The notes below the pieces were generated by a model. The model had not been told where the DNA came from, ran no database searches, and was given only the letters and a program-made list of their open reading frames with translations. 64,000 bases of DNA, from the NCBI GenBank assembly GCA_016218765.1, contig JACRCZ010000141.1:117398-181397 (forward strand). Reading direction: 5' to 3'. Of this stretch, positions 22,334 to 30,791 are shown piece after piece (position 1 is the stretch's first letter; the number at the start of each line of letters is the position of its first letter). Origin of the DNA: Deltaproteobacteria bacterium (lineage in GTDB: Bacteria; Myxococcota_A; Polyangia; DRWM01; JAAZOP01). The position numbers were made by a program, and so were the translations under genes.

Positions 22334-24745
22334 TCAACTCGTCCCGATCGTCCCCCTCACCCCGACCGCCCCACTCGCCCTCGCTCCTGCGAGCAGCAGC
22401 ACCACGGTCTCGAACCCGTAGGTCGGCAGCAGGACGATTGTGGCCACGAGCGCCCCCACGCAGGCCCCCAGGTTGTCGCCCGCCATGACCCATGCCCCCG
22501 CCGCCGCCGCTTCTCTCCCGCGCGTCGCCGCCAGCCCGGCGAGCGCCGGGAACGGCAGGCCCGTGAGCAGCCCGGCGAGCACCGAGGTCGCGACCAGCAG
22601 CCCGGCGCTCGCGGTGATCCACGGCGCCGCGGCCCAGACCGCCAGCAGCGCGATTCCCGCGGTCGTCTCCATCCGCACCAGCGCCGCCCGCGGACGCCAT
22701 TCGGGACGCTCGCCCAGCCGCGTCCCCGCGTGCGCCCCGCCCGCCACCCCCAGCATGAACGCTCCGGTCAGCACGGCGTAGCCCACGTACAACCGGCCGG
22801 TGTCGACCTGGTACGCCACCAGGAGCAGCAGTTCCAGCGCCATGCCGGTGCCGCCGACGAGCGCCGCGAGGACCCCGGCCTCCATGCCGGAAGGCGACCC
22901 GCGACGCCGGAGCACCCGGGCCCCCAGCGGCACGATGAGCAGCGGCAGGAGCCACGCCCAGGCCGGGAGGGCGGCCAGCGCCGCCAGTACTCCGGGCAGC
23001 CGTGACGCCTGCTTGGTCGCCAGGCCGGTCGAGCGCCGCGCCAGGTGCGCCAGCAGCCGGTCGAGATACGCGACCGGGCGCAGGTCCTCGTTCATCGGGC
23101 CGGGGAGGACGCGTTCCAGCCCCAGCGTCGCTGCGAGCTTCGCCGAGCGCTCGGCCGGGAAGCTCTGGGCGAAGAAGTCCGGCGGGTACGCTCGCGAGTC
23201 GAGCCCCGCGCGGCCCGAGGCGCGGGCGGCCAGCTCGTCCGGGTCGAGCGTCACGACGTCCGGGTCGCGCGAGGCGAAGAGCAGCGCATCGACGCCGGGC
23301 ATCACGGACACGCGTGGGAACGACGTGTGCATCGCGCGAACCACGGAGCGGCCGTAGGCCAGGGTCGCCGGGTCCGGGACGTTCGCGCTCCACGGCAGCC
23401 GCAGGACGAGCAACCCGCCGGGGCGCAGCGCCCGCGCCGCGTCCCGAAAGGCCTCGCGCGTGTAGAAGCGGTTGGCCAGCGCCGTCAGCGGCTCGGGCGG
23501 GAAGAGGGCGACGACGTCGTAGCTCGCCGCCGCGACGTCCCGCAGGTGCGCCCGGGCATCGATTCCCAGGCGCCGACCGCGGTCGATCCATGCTCGGTCC
23601 CCGGGTCCCAGGGCCTCCCGCAGCGTCGCCGTGACCCACGGATCGAAGTCGCCGAGTGTCACCTCGTCCGCGCCGTGTGCCGTCGCGACCCGCACCGCGT
23701 CCGGAGGGCTCGAGCCCACGATGAGCACCGCCCGCGGCGCCGGGTGCTGGAACAGGAGGAGGTCCAGCGCGGCGCCCGCGCCGTACGGGTCCGGGGCCAC
23801 CGCTACGACCGCGCCGTTTCCGAGGATGGTCACCTGGCTCTGCCCCGGATTGCCTCCCGCGACGTCGAGACGCTGGTACGGCGTCTCGATCGTGTTCGTC
23901 ACCGTGCCCGCCACGCCCAGGGCTTCGCGCCGTCGCGCCTGGGTCACACGCTCGAAGGGATCGGACAGGAGGGCGATGGCCGCCAGGACCGCCAGGCCGG
24001 CGCCCCCGAGCCAGACCGAGCGTCCCCGGGGGCGAGCCAGACCCGCCCAGGAGGCGACTGCCGGCGCGGCTGCCGCAACGGCAGCGAAGACCGCGACCAG
24101 CCGCGATGCGGGTGCCCACCCCACGAGAAACGGCGCCAGCGCCCCCCCCGCCGCGGTTCCCAGCGCGTCGACGGCGTAGAACCGTGCCGGCGCGCAGCGC
24201 AACTCTCCATGCCCCTCCTCGCCCTCTTTGCGTCCTTTGCGGTCTTGGCGAGCTTTGCGCGAACCTACCCGGGCACCGTGGCCGGGATGTTGCTCGGGGC
24301 CTTCCGGCCCCGCCTGGGCCTCCCTTGACGCCTGCGCGAACAGCGGCAAGAGCGCCCCCGTCACCAGCGCGGTCGGACCGACGCCCAGCGCGGCGAGCAG
24401 CACCGACCCGCCGACACCGATCGATGTTCCCCGCGGCACCTCCAGCAGCGCTCGAGCGTCGCGCAGCAGGGCCAAGCCGCCCAGCGCGGCGACGGCCAGG
24501 AGCGCCAGTGCCGCGACGAGATGCCCGGCATCGATCGTTCGTCCGCGCACCGCCCGGCCCCCTGCCAGGGCGCCGGCGGCGATCCCCGCGACCCACATGC
24601 CCAGCGACAGCGCGACCGAGACCTCGTGTCCCTCCAGCGCCCCGAACAGCTCGCGCACCAGCACGACCTGTGCGATCGCCGCGGCCGTCCCCGCCGTGAA
24701 CGAGCACGCGTCCGACGCGACGGTGGCAACCCATGGCCGCTGCAT
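22334..24745 (-). CDS. Polytopic membrane protein with spermidine-synthase-like domain
   Basis: The 803-residue protein has N-terminal transmembrane helices (about residues 10-260), a central Rossmann methyltransferase-like domain of the spermidine synthase family (about 280-560: ETPYQRLDVA, GNGAVVAV, ALDLLLFQHPAPRAVLIVG, DFDPWVTATLREAL, YDVVALFPPEPLTALANRFYT), and C-terminal helices (about 600-795). Such fusions are common and mostly uncharacterised. The polyamine enzyme's catalytic Asp region (normally GGGDG/D) is altered (VGSSPPDAVR), so aminopropyltransferase activity is doubtful. Residues about 155-178 are Lys/Arg/Gly/Glu-rich and coincide with a family A repeat, an in-frame insertion in a cytoplasmic or periplasmic loop. 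Confidence 0.85.
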   Translation of the reverse strand: MQRPWVATVASDACSFTAGTAAAIAQVVLVRELFGALEGHEVSVALSLGMWVAGIAAGALAGGRAVRGRTIDAGHLVAALALLAVAALGGLALLRDARALLEVPRGTSIGVGGSVLLAALGVGPTALVTGALLPLFAQASREAQAGPEGPEQHPGHGARVGSRKARQDRKGRKEGEEGHGELRCAPARFYAVDALGTAAGGALAPFLVGWAPASRLVAVFAAVAAAAPAVASWAGLARPRGRSVWLGGAGLAVLAAIALLSDPFERVTQARRREALGVAGTVTNTIETPYQRLDVAGGNPGQSQVTILGNGAVVAVAPDPYGAGAALDLLLFQHPAPRAVLIVGSSPPDAVRVATAHGADEVTLGDFDPWVTATLREALGPGDRAWIDRGRRLGIDARAHLRDVAAASYDVVALFPPEPLTALANRFYTREAFRDAARALRPGGLLVLRLPWSANVPDPATLAYGRSVVRAMHTSFPRVSVMPGVDALLFASRDPDVVTLDPDELAARASGRAGLDSRAYPPDFFAQSFPAERSAKLAATLGLERVLPGPMNEDLRPVAYLDRLLAHLARRSTGLATKQASRLPGVLAALAALPAWAWLLPLLIVPLGARVLRRRGSPSGMEAGVLAALVGGTGMALELLLLVAYQVDTGRLYVGYAVLTGAFMLGVAGGAHAGTRLGERPEWRPRAALVRMETTAGIALLAVWAAAPWITASAGLLVATSVLAGLLTGLPFPALAGLAATRGREAAAAGAWVMAGDNLGACVGALVATIVLLPTYGFETVVLLLAGARASGAVGVRGTIGTS
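24223..24264. repeat. Dispersed repeat family A, copy 4, inside a coding gene
   Basis: CTCTTTGCGTCCTTTGCGG-type heptads ending in GCTTTGCGCGAACC lie in frame within the membrane spermidine-synthase-like gene, encoding the charged segment near residues 160-174. Confidence 0.8.
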
Positions 24746-24972
24746 GCGACGCCTTCGTCCGCGATCCTACCCGAGGCGGTGGCCGGCTGCCAGGACGCCT
24801 GCTCCTGGCGGGGGGCGGGGGCGGCGGCTACCGCTGGCAGGTGGGCGACGAGACGTTCCTCGGGCTTCGCGGCGGCGGCTTCGTCCAGGTCTGGCCCGGA
24901 GGGTCGAGCGAGCGATGGGGACCGTTGGGCATGGGCCTGCGCCTGACCCTCGGCCTGGAGTGGGAGGTCTAG
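24733..24972 (+). CDS. Small hypothetical ORF, possibly the relic of an outer-membrane protein C-terminus
   Basis: The 79-residue frame begins inside the divergent gene's first codons and ends exactly one base before the stop of the convergent expansin-like gene. Its last 45 residues (YRWQVGDETFLGLRGGGF ... LGMGLRLTLGLEWEV) alternate hydrophobic and polar residues as in terminal strands of outer-membrane beta-barrels. No signal peptide or ribosome binding site is seen. It could be a degraded fragment or chance. Confidence 0.3.
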   Translation: MAAACDAFVRDPTRGGGRLPGRLLLAGGGGGGYRWQVGDETFLGLRGGGFVQVWPGGSSERWGPLGMGLRLTLGLEWEV

Positions 24973-26241
24973 TCAGTGCATGAACCGGACGTCGTCCACG
25001 AGCAGGGTCATCGCCGGACCGGGGTTGTCGGCGGTCACGGCGTTGAGGGTTGCCAGCGCCGCGCAGGATGCCGCCAGGTCGATCGTCGTCTCGGTCCACT
25101 CCGTCCCGAGCGCTACCTCCGTCCCGGCGCAACGTTCGCCCTCCAGGCTCGGGGCCACGTTGAGCGTGGCCGACCCCGACGGCACGCGGAGCCGCAGGGA
25201 AAGCCGGGCGAAGGTCGAGATCGGGAACGCCTGCCGGTAGTAGATGTGGAAGCCGCTCCATTGGGCGAAGCGGTCGATGCGGATGCACGACCCGGTCGCG
25301 CCCCAGCAGCCGTCGGTCGTCTCCGACGCGGCGGCTTCGCCCCACGGGTTCATCTGCCAGCGCACCTCGTCGATGCCGCCGTAGCCGTCCCCGTAGACCG
25401 TCGCCGGCGGCTCGAACACGCACGCCCCGCCGCCGGGCGGCTCCCGCTCGCTCAGCTGCGCGCCGAGGTCGAACGCCGAGCCCGCGCCGACGGCGTAGTC
25501 CAGCACGTTGGGCGTCTCGAGCACCTCGCCCTGGGCGCTGGTGAGACGGAAGACGCCGCCCGGCCCGCCCGACGCGAAGGTCGTGTTGTCGTCCAGCACG
25601 TGCCACGCGCCGCCGCTGCGCCGGACCGGCCGCCAGTCGGCGCCGTCCGCGGCGCGGTAGTCGGCCGAGCGGATCGGGACGCGGTGGTTGAGGAACTGCA
25701 GCCGCAGGTAGCCCCACTCGTTGCGGTCGTTGATCTGGAGGTGGACGTTGCCCGCGACGGGGCAGGGCACGCGCCGCGCCTGCGCCTCGTCGAGGCCGCC
25801 GGCGTGCAGCGCCTCGCCCGCCTCGGACGCGAGGTCGAAGTGGAAGTGGCCGCCCGCGCACAGCGGATTGCCTTCGATCGGGCAGAGGTCGTGCACCATC
25901 ACCGTGCGCGTGTCGGTGATGGTGTCGATCTCCCAGCACTCGCCGCACGCCTCGCCGGCTGCGCCGCCGTAGGAGCCGCCGTTGTACGGCTCGGCCACGG
26001 CCAGGGTCAGCCCCTCGCGGACGAAGGCGGGGAGGAAGGCCTGCGTCCGGTCGAACTCGCACCACCCGCCGGTTGAGGCGGTGTACGACGTCAGCCGCAC
26101 CGAGCCGCAACCGTCGCCCGGCCCCGGCCCGACATCGACGTCGCCGTCGGCGCCGCCGTCCCCCGGACCCGCTCCCGCGTCGTCGGAGCAACCCGTCGCG
26201 GCCGTCGCCGCGAGCATCAGAGCTGCGAGGATGTTCCACAT
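24973..26241 (-). CDS. Expansin/GH45-like double-psi barrel lipoprotein
   Basis: The 422-residue protein has lipobox AATGC (about residues 14-18), an Asp/Gly tether, then an expansin-like region (about 48-250): RLTSYTASTGGWCEFD, GECWEIDTITDTRTVMVHDLCP, and a second beta-sandwich with YLRLQFLNHRVPIRSADYRA and WHVLDDN. Asp residues of the barrel (VHDLCP) correspond to the conserved expansin/GH45 acid. The last 160 residues (about 262-422) look like a carbohydrate-binding beta-sandwich (SGFHIYYRQAFPISTFARL). Bacterial expansins loosen cellulose or bind peptidoglycan without hydrolysis. A lipoprotein anchor is unusual for them. TATACT at 26254-26249 lies only seven bases before the ATG. Confidence 0.75.
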   Translation of the reverse strand: MWNILAALMLAATAATGCSDDAGAGPGDGGADGDVDVGPGPGDGCGSVRLTSYTASTGGWCEFDRTQAFLPAFVREGLTLAVAEPYNGGSYGGAAGEACGECWEIDTITDTRTVMVHDLCPIEGNPLCAGGHFHFDLASEAGEALHAGGLDEAQARRVPCPVAGNVHLQINDRNEWGYLRLQFLNHRVPIRSADYRAADGADWRPVRRSGGAWHVLDDNTTFASGGPGGVFRLTSAQGEVLETPNVLDYAVGAGSAFDLGAQLSEREPPGGGACVFEPPATVYGDGYGGIDEVRWQMNPWGEAAASETTDGCWGATGSCIRIDRFAQWSGFHIYYRQAFPISTFARLSLRLRVPSGSATLNVAPSLEGERCAGTEVALGTEWTETTIDLAASCAALATLNAVTADNPGPAMTLLVDDVRFMH

Positions 26242-26313
26242 GTCCGTGAGTATACCCGCCGCCGCCCGCGCGGGTGATTGCGCGGGGCCGGGGGCTGTGG
26301 TCGACTCCGCTCG

Positions 26314-28479
26314 ATGAGCGGATTCCCGTGTCCTTCCTGCAGAGCGGACATTCCCCCGGGCGCATCGAGCTGCCCGGAGTGCGGCCGGCCGCCCGTCGTC
26401 TGCGAGCGGTTCCGGCTGGAGCGGGCGCTCGGCTCCGGCGGCATGGGCACCGTCTACGCCGCACGCGACGAGCGCGACGGGACCGAGGTCGCGGCGAAGC
26501 TGGTGACGCTCAAGGACGGCGTGGACTGGAAGGTGTTCGAGCTGTTCGAGCGTGGCACCGAGGTGCTGCGGCGGCTCCGCCACCCGTGCCTCCCGCGTCT
26601 CTACGCGTTCGAGAAGACTGCCGCCGGCGCCCTGGCGCTGGTGCGCGAGCGGTTCGACGGCGGCAGTCTCGAGCAGCGCGTGATCGAGCGGCGCCGGAGC
26701 TACGCCCCCGACGAGCTGCGGCGGATGCTCGAGACGCTGCTCGAGCTGCTCGTCTACCTCCACGGACGTTCGCCCCCCGTCCTGCACCGCGACATCAAGG
26801 CCTCGAACATCATGTTCCGCACGGATGCGGACGAGGGGCCCGTGCTGGTGGACTTCGACACGGTCGCCGCGCCGGGCGACCAGACGCGGCGCACGACGCT
26901 GGTGGTGTCGCCGGGGTACACGGCGCCGGAGCAGTACGCGGGGGACGTCTCGCCCGCTTCGGATCTGTACAGCCTTGGCGCGACGATGCTGCTGGCGGCG
27001 ACGGGCACGCACCCGGACGAGCTGCCGCGGCGTGACGGGCGGTTCCTGGTCGGGGACCGCCTGCGGAGCCTGCCGGACGAGCTGCGCGCGGCCGTTCTCA
27101 AGCTGGTCGAGCCCGACAAGCGGAACCGGTTCGCGAACGCCGAGGAGGCGCTCGCCGCGCTGCGTCGCCGGCCCGTCCCCGCGGCCGAGCCGGCGGCGAG
27201 TCGCCGGCAGGAGCGGGCGAGGAAGGACGACGAGCGGCGGCGCAGGAAGGCCATGGCGCGGGCGTCGTCCGCGGCCGGCGGGAGGACGGCCCCGGATCCG
27301 CGGCGTCACGCGAAGGCCGCCCTGTGGGGCGTGGGCTCCCTGGCTCTCGGCATCCCGTCGCTGCTCATCGACGGCACCTGGATCGCCAGCGTCGCCGCGA
27401 TGGCCTCGGCGAGGGGCGCGATGATCGTGTTCATGAGGTGGCGCGGCGAGAGGAAGGACGACAGCCACGACGTGCTGTTCGGGACGGGCGTGACGTGCGC
27501 GGTGCTGGCCGGCTGGATGGCCGCGAGCATCCTGTACTGGAACGGCGTGCACGAGGAGCAGGCGGCCGAGGATGCCCGGAGCGCGCCGGGCGTGCTGGAG
27601 AGCGTGCAGCTCGCGCCGGGCGGCGACCGGATCGTGCTCGTCGGCCATCGCACGAGCGAGACCGAAGACTCGACGCGGGACACCTACCGCATCGACCTCA
27701 TCGACCCGGTGTCGGGGCGGCGGCTGGTGCGCCGGGTGTTCGGCGAGAAGGAGCCCTGGTGCATGCCGACGGAGTCGGGGCCGTTGTGGTGCGAGGCGGA
27801 CGGCCGGCCGCTGATGGCGCTCGACCAGGCGACGCTGGAGACCGTGGCGGACTGGGCGGATTTGCAGCGCCGGAATCCGGGCCTGACCGGCGAGCCGCAG
27901 GGCTGGCCGGACGTGGACCGGGCGAGCGGCGCGGCGTTGCTGGCGATGCCCGACGGGCGTTCGTGGCGGGTCGATCCGCGGCAGTTCGAGGCGCGACCGG
28001 TGGAGGAGCCGGAGTACGGCGTGCTGCGCGACTCGCTGGCGGCCATCCGCCGGGAGCCGGACACCGAACTCGGCGCCGCGACGTTCGACGGGGCGTACCA
28101 CGCCTTCGCCGCGCCGGAGGGCTCGCAGCGGGCGAGGATGACGCGCGAGAACGTGCCGATCTCGACGGACGACTTCCTCCAGCCGAGCTTCGTCGAGGAC
28201 CCGGCGGCGGCCGACCAGCCGCTGCGGGTGCCGGGATCGGGAGCGCTGCTGGTGCTCCACCGCACGTCCCTGGACTACCAGTCGGCGACCGACCTGCTGA
28301 GCGCCGTGGCGCTCGACGGCCAAACCCTGTGGACCGCGCCGACGCGACTCAAGGAGCTGGAGCTGGGGGCCGTCGCGGGCGGGACGATCGTGCTGGTGGG
28401 CGACACGGCCGCCGGGCCGGGGCTCGTCCTGGGGCTTGATCCCGCGACCGGCGCGGAGAAGTGGCGGCTCGACACGTAG
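26314..28479 (+). CDS. Zinc-ribbon Ser/Thr protein kinase with membrane helices and a propeller-like sensor domain
   Basis: The 721-residue protein starts with a zinc ribbon (C6, C9, C20, C23). The kinase domain spans about 31-290: P-loop GSGGMGTVY (40-48), VAAKL Lys, catalytic HRDIKASN (158-165) and SPGYTAPEQY. The magnesium motif reads DFD (180-182) instead of DFG. A basic linker is followed by hydrophobic segments (about 345-370, 385-400 and 425-440) and a C-terminal domain of about 270 residues ending VLGLDPATGAEKWRLDT, like a PQQ-type propeller. An extracytoplasmic sensor coupled to a cytoplasmic kinase is the likely layout. The ABC exporter genes follow by 25 bases. Confidence 0.85.
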   Translation: MSGFPCPSCRADIPPGASSCPECGRPPVVCERFRLERALGSGGMGTVYAARDERDGTEVAAKLVTLKDGVDWKVFELFERGTEVLRRLRHPCLPRLYAFEKTAAGALALVRERFDGGSLEQRVIERRRSYAPDELRRMLETLLELLVYLHGRSPPVLHRDIKASNIMFRTDADEGPVLVDFDTVAAPGDQTRRTTLVVSPGYTAPEQYAGDVSPASDLYSLGATMLLAATGTHPDELPRRDGRFLVGDRLRSLPDELRAAVLKLVEPDKRNRFANAEEALAALRRRPVPAAEPAASRRQERARKDDERRRRKAMARASSAAGGRTAPDPRRHAKAALWGVGSLALGIPSLLIDGTWIASVAAMASARGAMIVFMRWRGERKDDSHDVLFGTGVTCAVLAGWMAASILYWNGVHEEQAAEDARSAPGVLESVQLAPGGDRIVLVGHRTSETEDSTRDTYRIDLIDPVSGRRLVRRVFGEKEPWCMPTESGPLWCEADGRPLMALDQATLETVADWADLQRRNPGLTGEPQGWPDVDRASGAALLAMPDGRSWRVDPRQFEARPVEEPEYGVLRDSLAAIRREPDTELGAATFDGAYHAFAAPEGSQRARMTRENVPISTDDFLQPSFVEDPAAADQPLRVPGSGALLVLHRTSLDYQSATDLLSAVALDGQTLWTAPTRLKELELGAVAGGTIVLVGDTAAGPGLVLGLDPATGAEKWRLDT

Positions 28480-28504
28480 GGGTCCATCCCCGACGGATGC
28501 ACCG

Positions 28505-29446
28505 ATGAGCACTCCGATCCTGGAAGCGGAAGACCTGCAGAAGTCCTACGGCGGCCGCCGCGCCGTCGACGGACTCTCTTTCGCCGTCGCCCCGGGCGAG
28601 ATCTTCGGACTCCTTGGACCCAACGGCGCCGGCAAGAGCACGACCCTCGCCATGCTCTCCACCCTCTTCCCCCCCGACGCCGGCCGGATCGTCATCGATG
28701 GTGTCGATGCCGTCCGCGAGCCCAACCGCGTCCGACCCGGCCTCGGCTTCGTCCCGCAGGAGCTCGCCCTCTACCCCGCCCTCGGCGCCCGCGACAACCT
28801 CGCCTTCTTCGGCCGCATCTACGGCCTCCACGGCCGCGCGCTGGAACAGCGCGTCGATGCCGTCCTCGACGTCGTCGGCCTGCGCGACCGCGCTGCCGAC
28901 CCCGTCCGCACCTTCTCCGGCGGCATGACCCGCCGCCTCAACCTCGCCGCCGGCCTCGTCCATTCTCCCAGGATCCTCTTCCTCGACGAGCCCACCGTCG
29001 GCGTCGATCCCCAGTCGCGCAACTTCATCTTCGACCACGTCCGCCGCCTGCGCGACGAGGGTTTGGCCATCCTCTACACCAGCCACTACATGGAGGAGGT
29101 CGAACGGCTCTGCGACCGCGTCGCCATCGTCGACGAAGGCCGCCTGCTCGCCCTCGACACCCCGCAGGCCCTCATCCGCGGGCAGGGCCAGGGGCTTCTC
29201 GTCGTCGGATTGCCGCCCTCCGCACTCGCGCCCGAGGCGCGCTTCGCCGACGCCCTCCACGCCGCCGCCCGCGCGACCGTCCGCGAAGGGCTGCTCTACC
29301 TCGAGGTGCGCGACCTGAACGAGGCGCTGCTCGAGCTGCTGGCGCTGTGCAAGGAACGGAACGTCGCGCTCACCTCGCTGCGGGTGCTCGAGCCGAGCCT
29401 GGAGAGCGTGTTCCTGAAGCTCACCGGCAAGCGGTTGCGGGATTGA
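28505..29446 (+). CDS. ABC transporter ATP-binding protein
   Basis: The 313-residue protein has Walker A GPNGAGKST (38-46), Q-loop in VPQELALYP, signature FSGGMTRRLNLA and Walker B ILFLDEPTVGVD, followed by the H-loop TSHYMEEVE. The C-terminal extension (about 225-313) is typical of ABC-2 drug/polysaccharide/Nod-type exporters. It lies ten bases upstream of its permease, with which it should form a half-transporter dimer, and just downstream of the kinase gene, which may regulate it. The substrate is unknown. Confidence 0.95.
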   Translation: MSTPILEAEDLQKSYGGRRAVDGLSFAVAPGEIFGLLGPNGAGKSTTLAMLSTLFPPDAGRIVIDGVDAVREPNRVRPGLGFVPQELALYPALGARDNLAFFGRIYGLHGRALEQRVDAVLDVVGLRDRAADPVRTFSGGMTRRLNLAAGLVHSPRILFLDEPTVGVDPQSRNFIFDHVRRLRDEGLAILYTSHYMEEVERLCDRVAIVDEGRLLALDTPQALIRGQGQGLLVVGLPPSALAPEARFADALHAAARATVREGLLYLEVRDLNEALLELLALCKERNVALTSLRVLEPSLESVFLKLTGKRLRD

Positions 29447-29456
29447 GGTGTCGACG

Positions 29457-30713
29457 ATGATGGGCCGCATTCTCGCCCTGGTCCGCAAGGACCTCCAGCT
29501 CTTCTTCCGTGACCCTCGCGGCCTGATGCTCGTCTTCCTCATGCCCTTCATGTTCATCGTCATCATGAGGCTGGCGATGCGCGGCGCCTACGGCGACGAC
29601 GACGCCCCCATCCGCGTCCTCGCCGTCGTCGAGGATCGCGGCGACCGCGCCGCGAGCGTGCTGGGCGACCTGGAGAAGCTCGGCGGCTTCGCGGTGGAGA
29701 CGGCCCGCGACGGTCGTCCGCTCGACCGCGCCGCCGCGGCCGAGCTTGTCGCCGACGGCGAGCGCCCCCTCGCGGTGATCTTCCCGCCGGGGTTCTCGCA
29801 GGCGCTCGAGGCCGGACCGGGCGAAAGCCCGGCGCCGGCCGTCGTGGAGGTCATGATCGACCCCGCCTCGCCCGTGCAGCTCGTCCAGCCCCTCGTGGGC
29901 ACCCTGCAAGGCATGATCGAGCGCTCGATGTACCTTGCGATGGTCCCGCGCGGCGTCGACCTCGTGATCGACTGGGTCGCGCCGCAGACCGGGTCCGCGC
30001 GGCGCGCCGAGCTGCAGACGATCAGCCGGCAGGCCACCGCGGGCGTCTCCGGCGACGGCGGCGCCTCCCCCGTGCGGATCGAGCGCGTGGCGCCCCCGGG
30101 CATGGCGGTCGAGAAGATGCCCGACTCGTTCCAGCAGAACATCCCCGGCTACACCGTTTTCGGCATCTTCTGGATCGTCAGCTTGATCGCCCATTCCATC
30201 CACGACGAGCGCCGGCAGGGCACGTTTCGCCGTCTCCTCGTCGCGCCCCTGGGGCGCGGCACGATGCTCGCCGGGAAGCTCATCCCCTTCTTCCTGGTGA
30301 ACCTGCTCCAGGCGGCGGTGATGCTCGGCGCCGCGGGCGCCATCTTCGGCGTCGGCCTGGGCCATTCCCCTGCCGGCCTTCTCGTCGTCGCGGTCGCCGC
30401 CGCCGCCGCCTCGTCCGGCCTGGGCGTCCTCGTGAGCGCCTTCGCCCGTACCGAGGCGCAGATCGGCGGCCTGACCACGATGCTCCTCCTCGCGCTTTCG
30501 GCGGTGGGCGGCTGCTTCGTGCCGCGGGTCATCATGCCCGACTGGCTGCGCACCGTCGGCCTCGCCTCGCCCCACGCCTGGGCCCTCGACGGCTTCCAGG
30601 ACATCCTCGTCCGCGGCCAGGGCGTCGTGGACGTCCTCCCCCGTGCCGGCGCCCTCCTCGCTTTCGCCGCGGTCTTCTTCCTGGTCGGCGTCTGGCGCTT
30701 CCGCTTCGAGTGA
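29457..30713 (+). CDS. ABC-2 type transporter permease
   Basis: The 418-residue protein has one N-terminal transmembrane helix (about 20-38), a large extracytoplasmic domain (about 45-225) and five helices from about residue 235 on, as in ABC-2/CcmB-like permeases (YTVFGIFWIVSLIAHSIHDE, ERRQGTFRRLLVAPL). The ATG at 29457 is preceded by GAGGTG with correct spacing; a GTG nine bases upstream is also in frame. It functions with the ATPase at 28505-29446. Confidence 0.92.
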   Translation: MMGRILALVRKDLQLFFRDPRGLMLVFLMPFMFIVIMRLAMRGAYGDDDAPIRVLAVVEDRGDRAASVLGDLEKLGGFAVETARDGRPLDRAAAAELVADGERPLAVIFPPGFSQALEAGPGESPAPAVVEVMIDPASPVQLVQPLVGTLQGMIERSMYLAMVPRGVDLVIDWVAPQTGSARRAELQTISRQATAGVSGDGGASPVRIERVAPPGMAVEKMPDSFQQNIPGYTVFGIFWIVSLIAHSIHDERRQGTFRRLLVAPLGRGTMLAGKLIPFFLVNLLQAAVMLGAAGAIFGVGLGHSPAGLLVVAVAAAAASSGLGVLVSAFARTEAQIGGLTTMLLLALSAVGGCFVPRVIMPDWLRTVGLASPHAWALDGFQDILVRGQGVVDVLPRAGALLAFAAVFFLVGVWRFRFE

Positions 30714-30719
30714 CCAGCC

Positions 30720-30749
30720 TGGACAGGGAGACCGCGGTCGCGCGACAAT
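30720..30749 (+). promoter_or_regulatory. Candidate sigma70-type promoter for the ExbD-like lipoprotein gene
   Basis: TGGACA (30720-30725) and GACAAT (30744-30749) are separated by 18 bases, 42 bases before the ATG at 30792. Confidence 0.4.
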
Positions 30750-30791
30750 TCCCGCAGGCGGACAGGACCGCACAACACCGGGAGGTCACTC

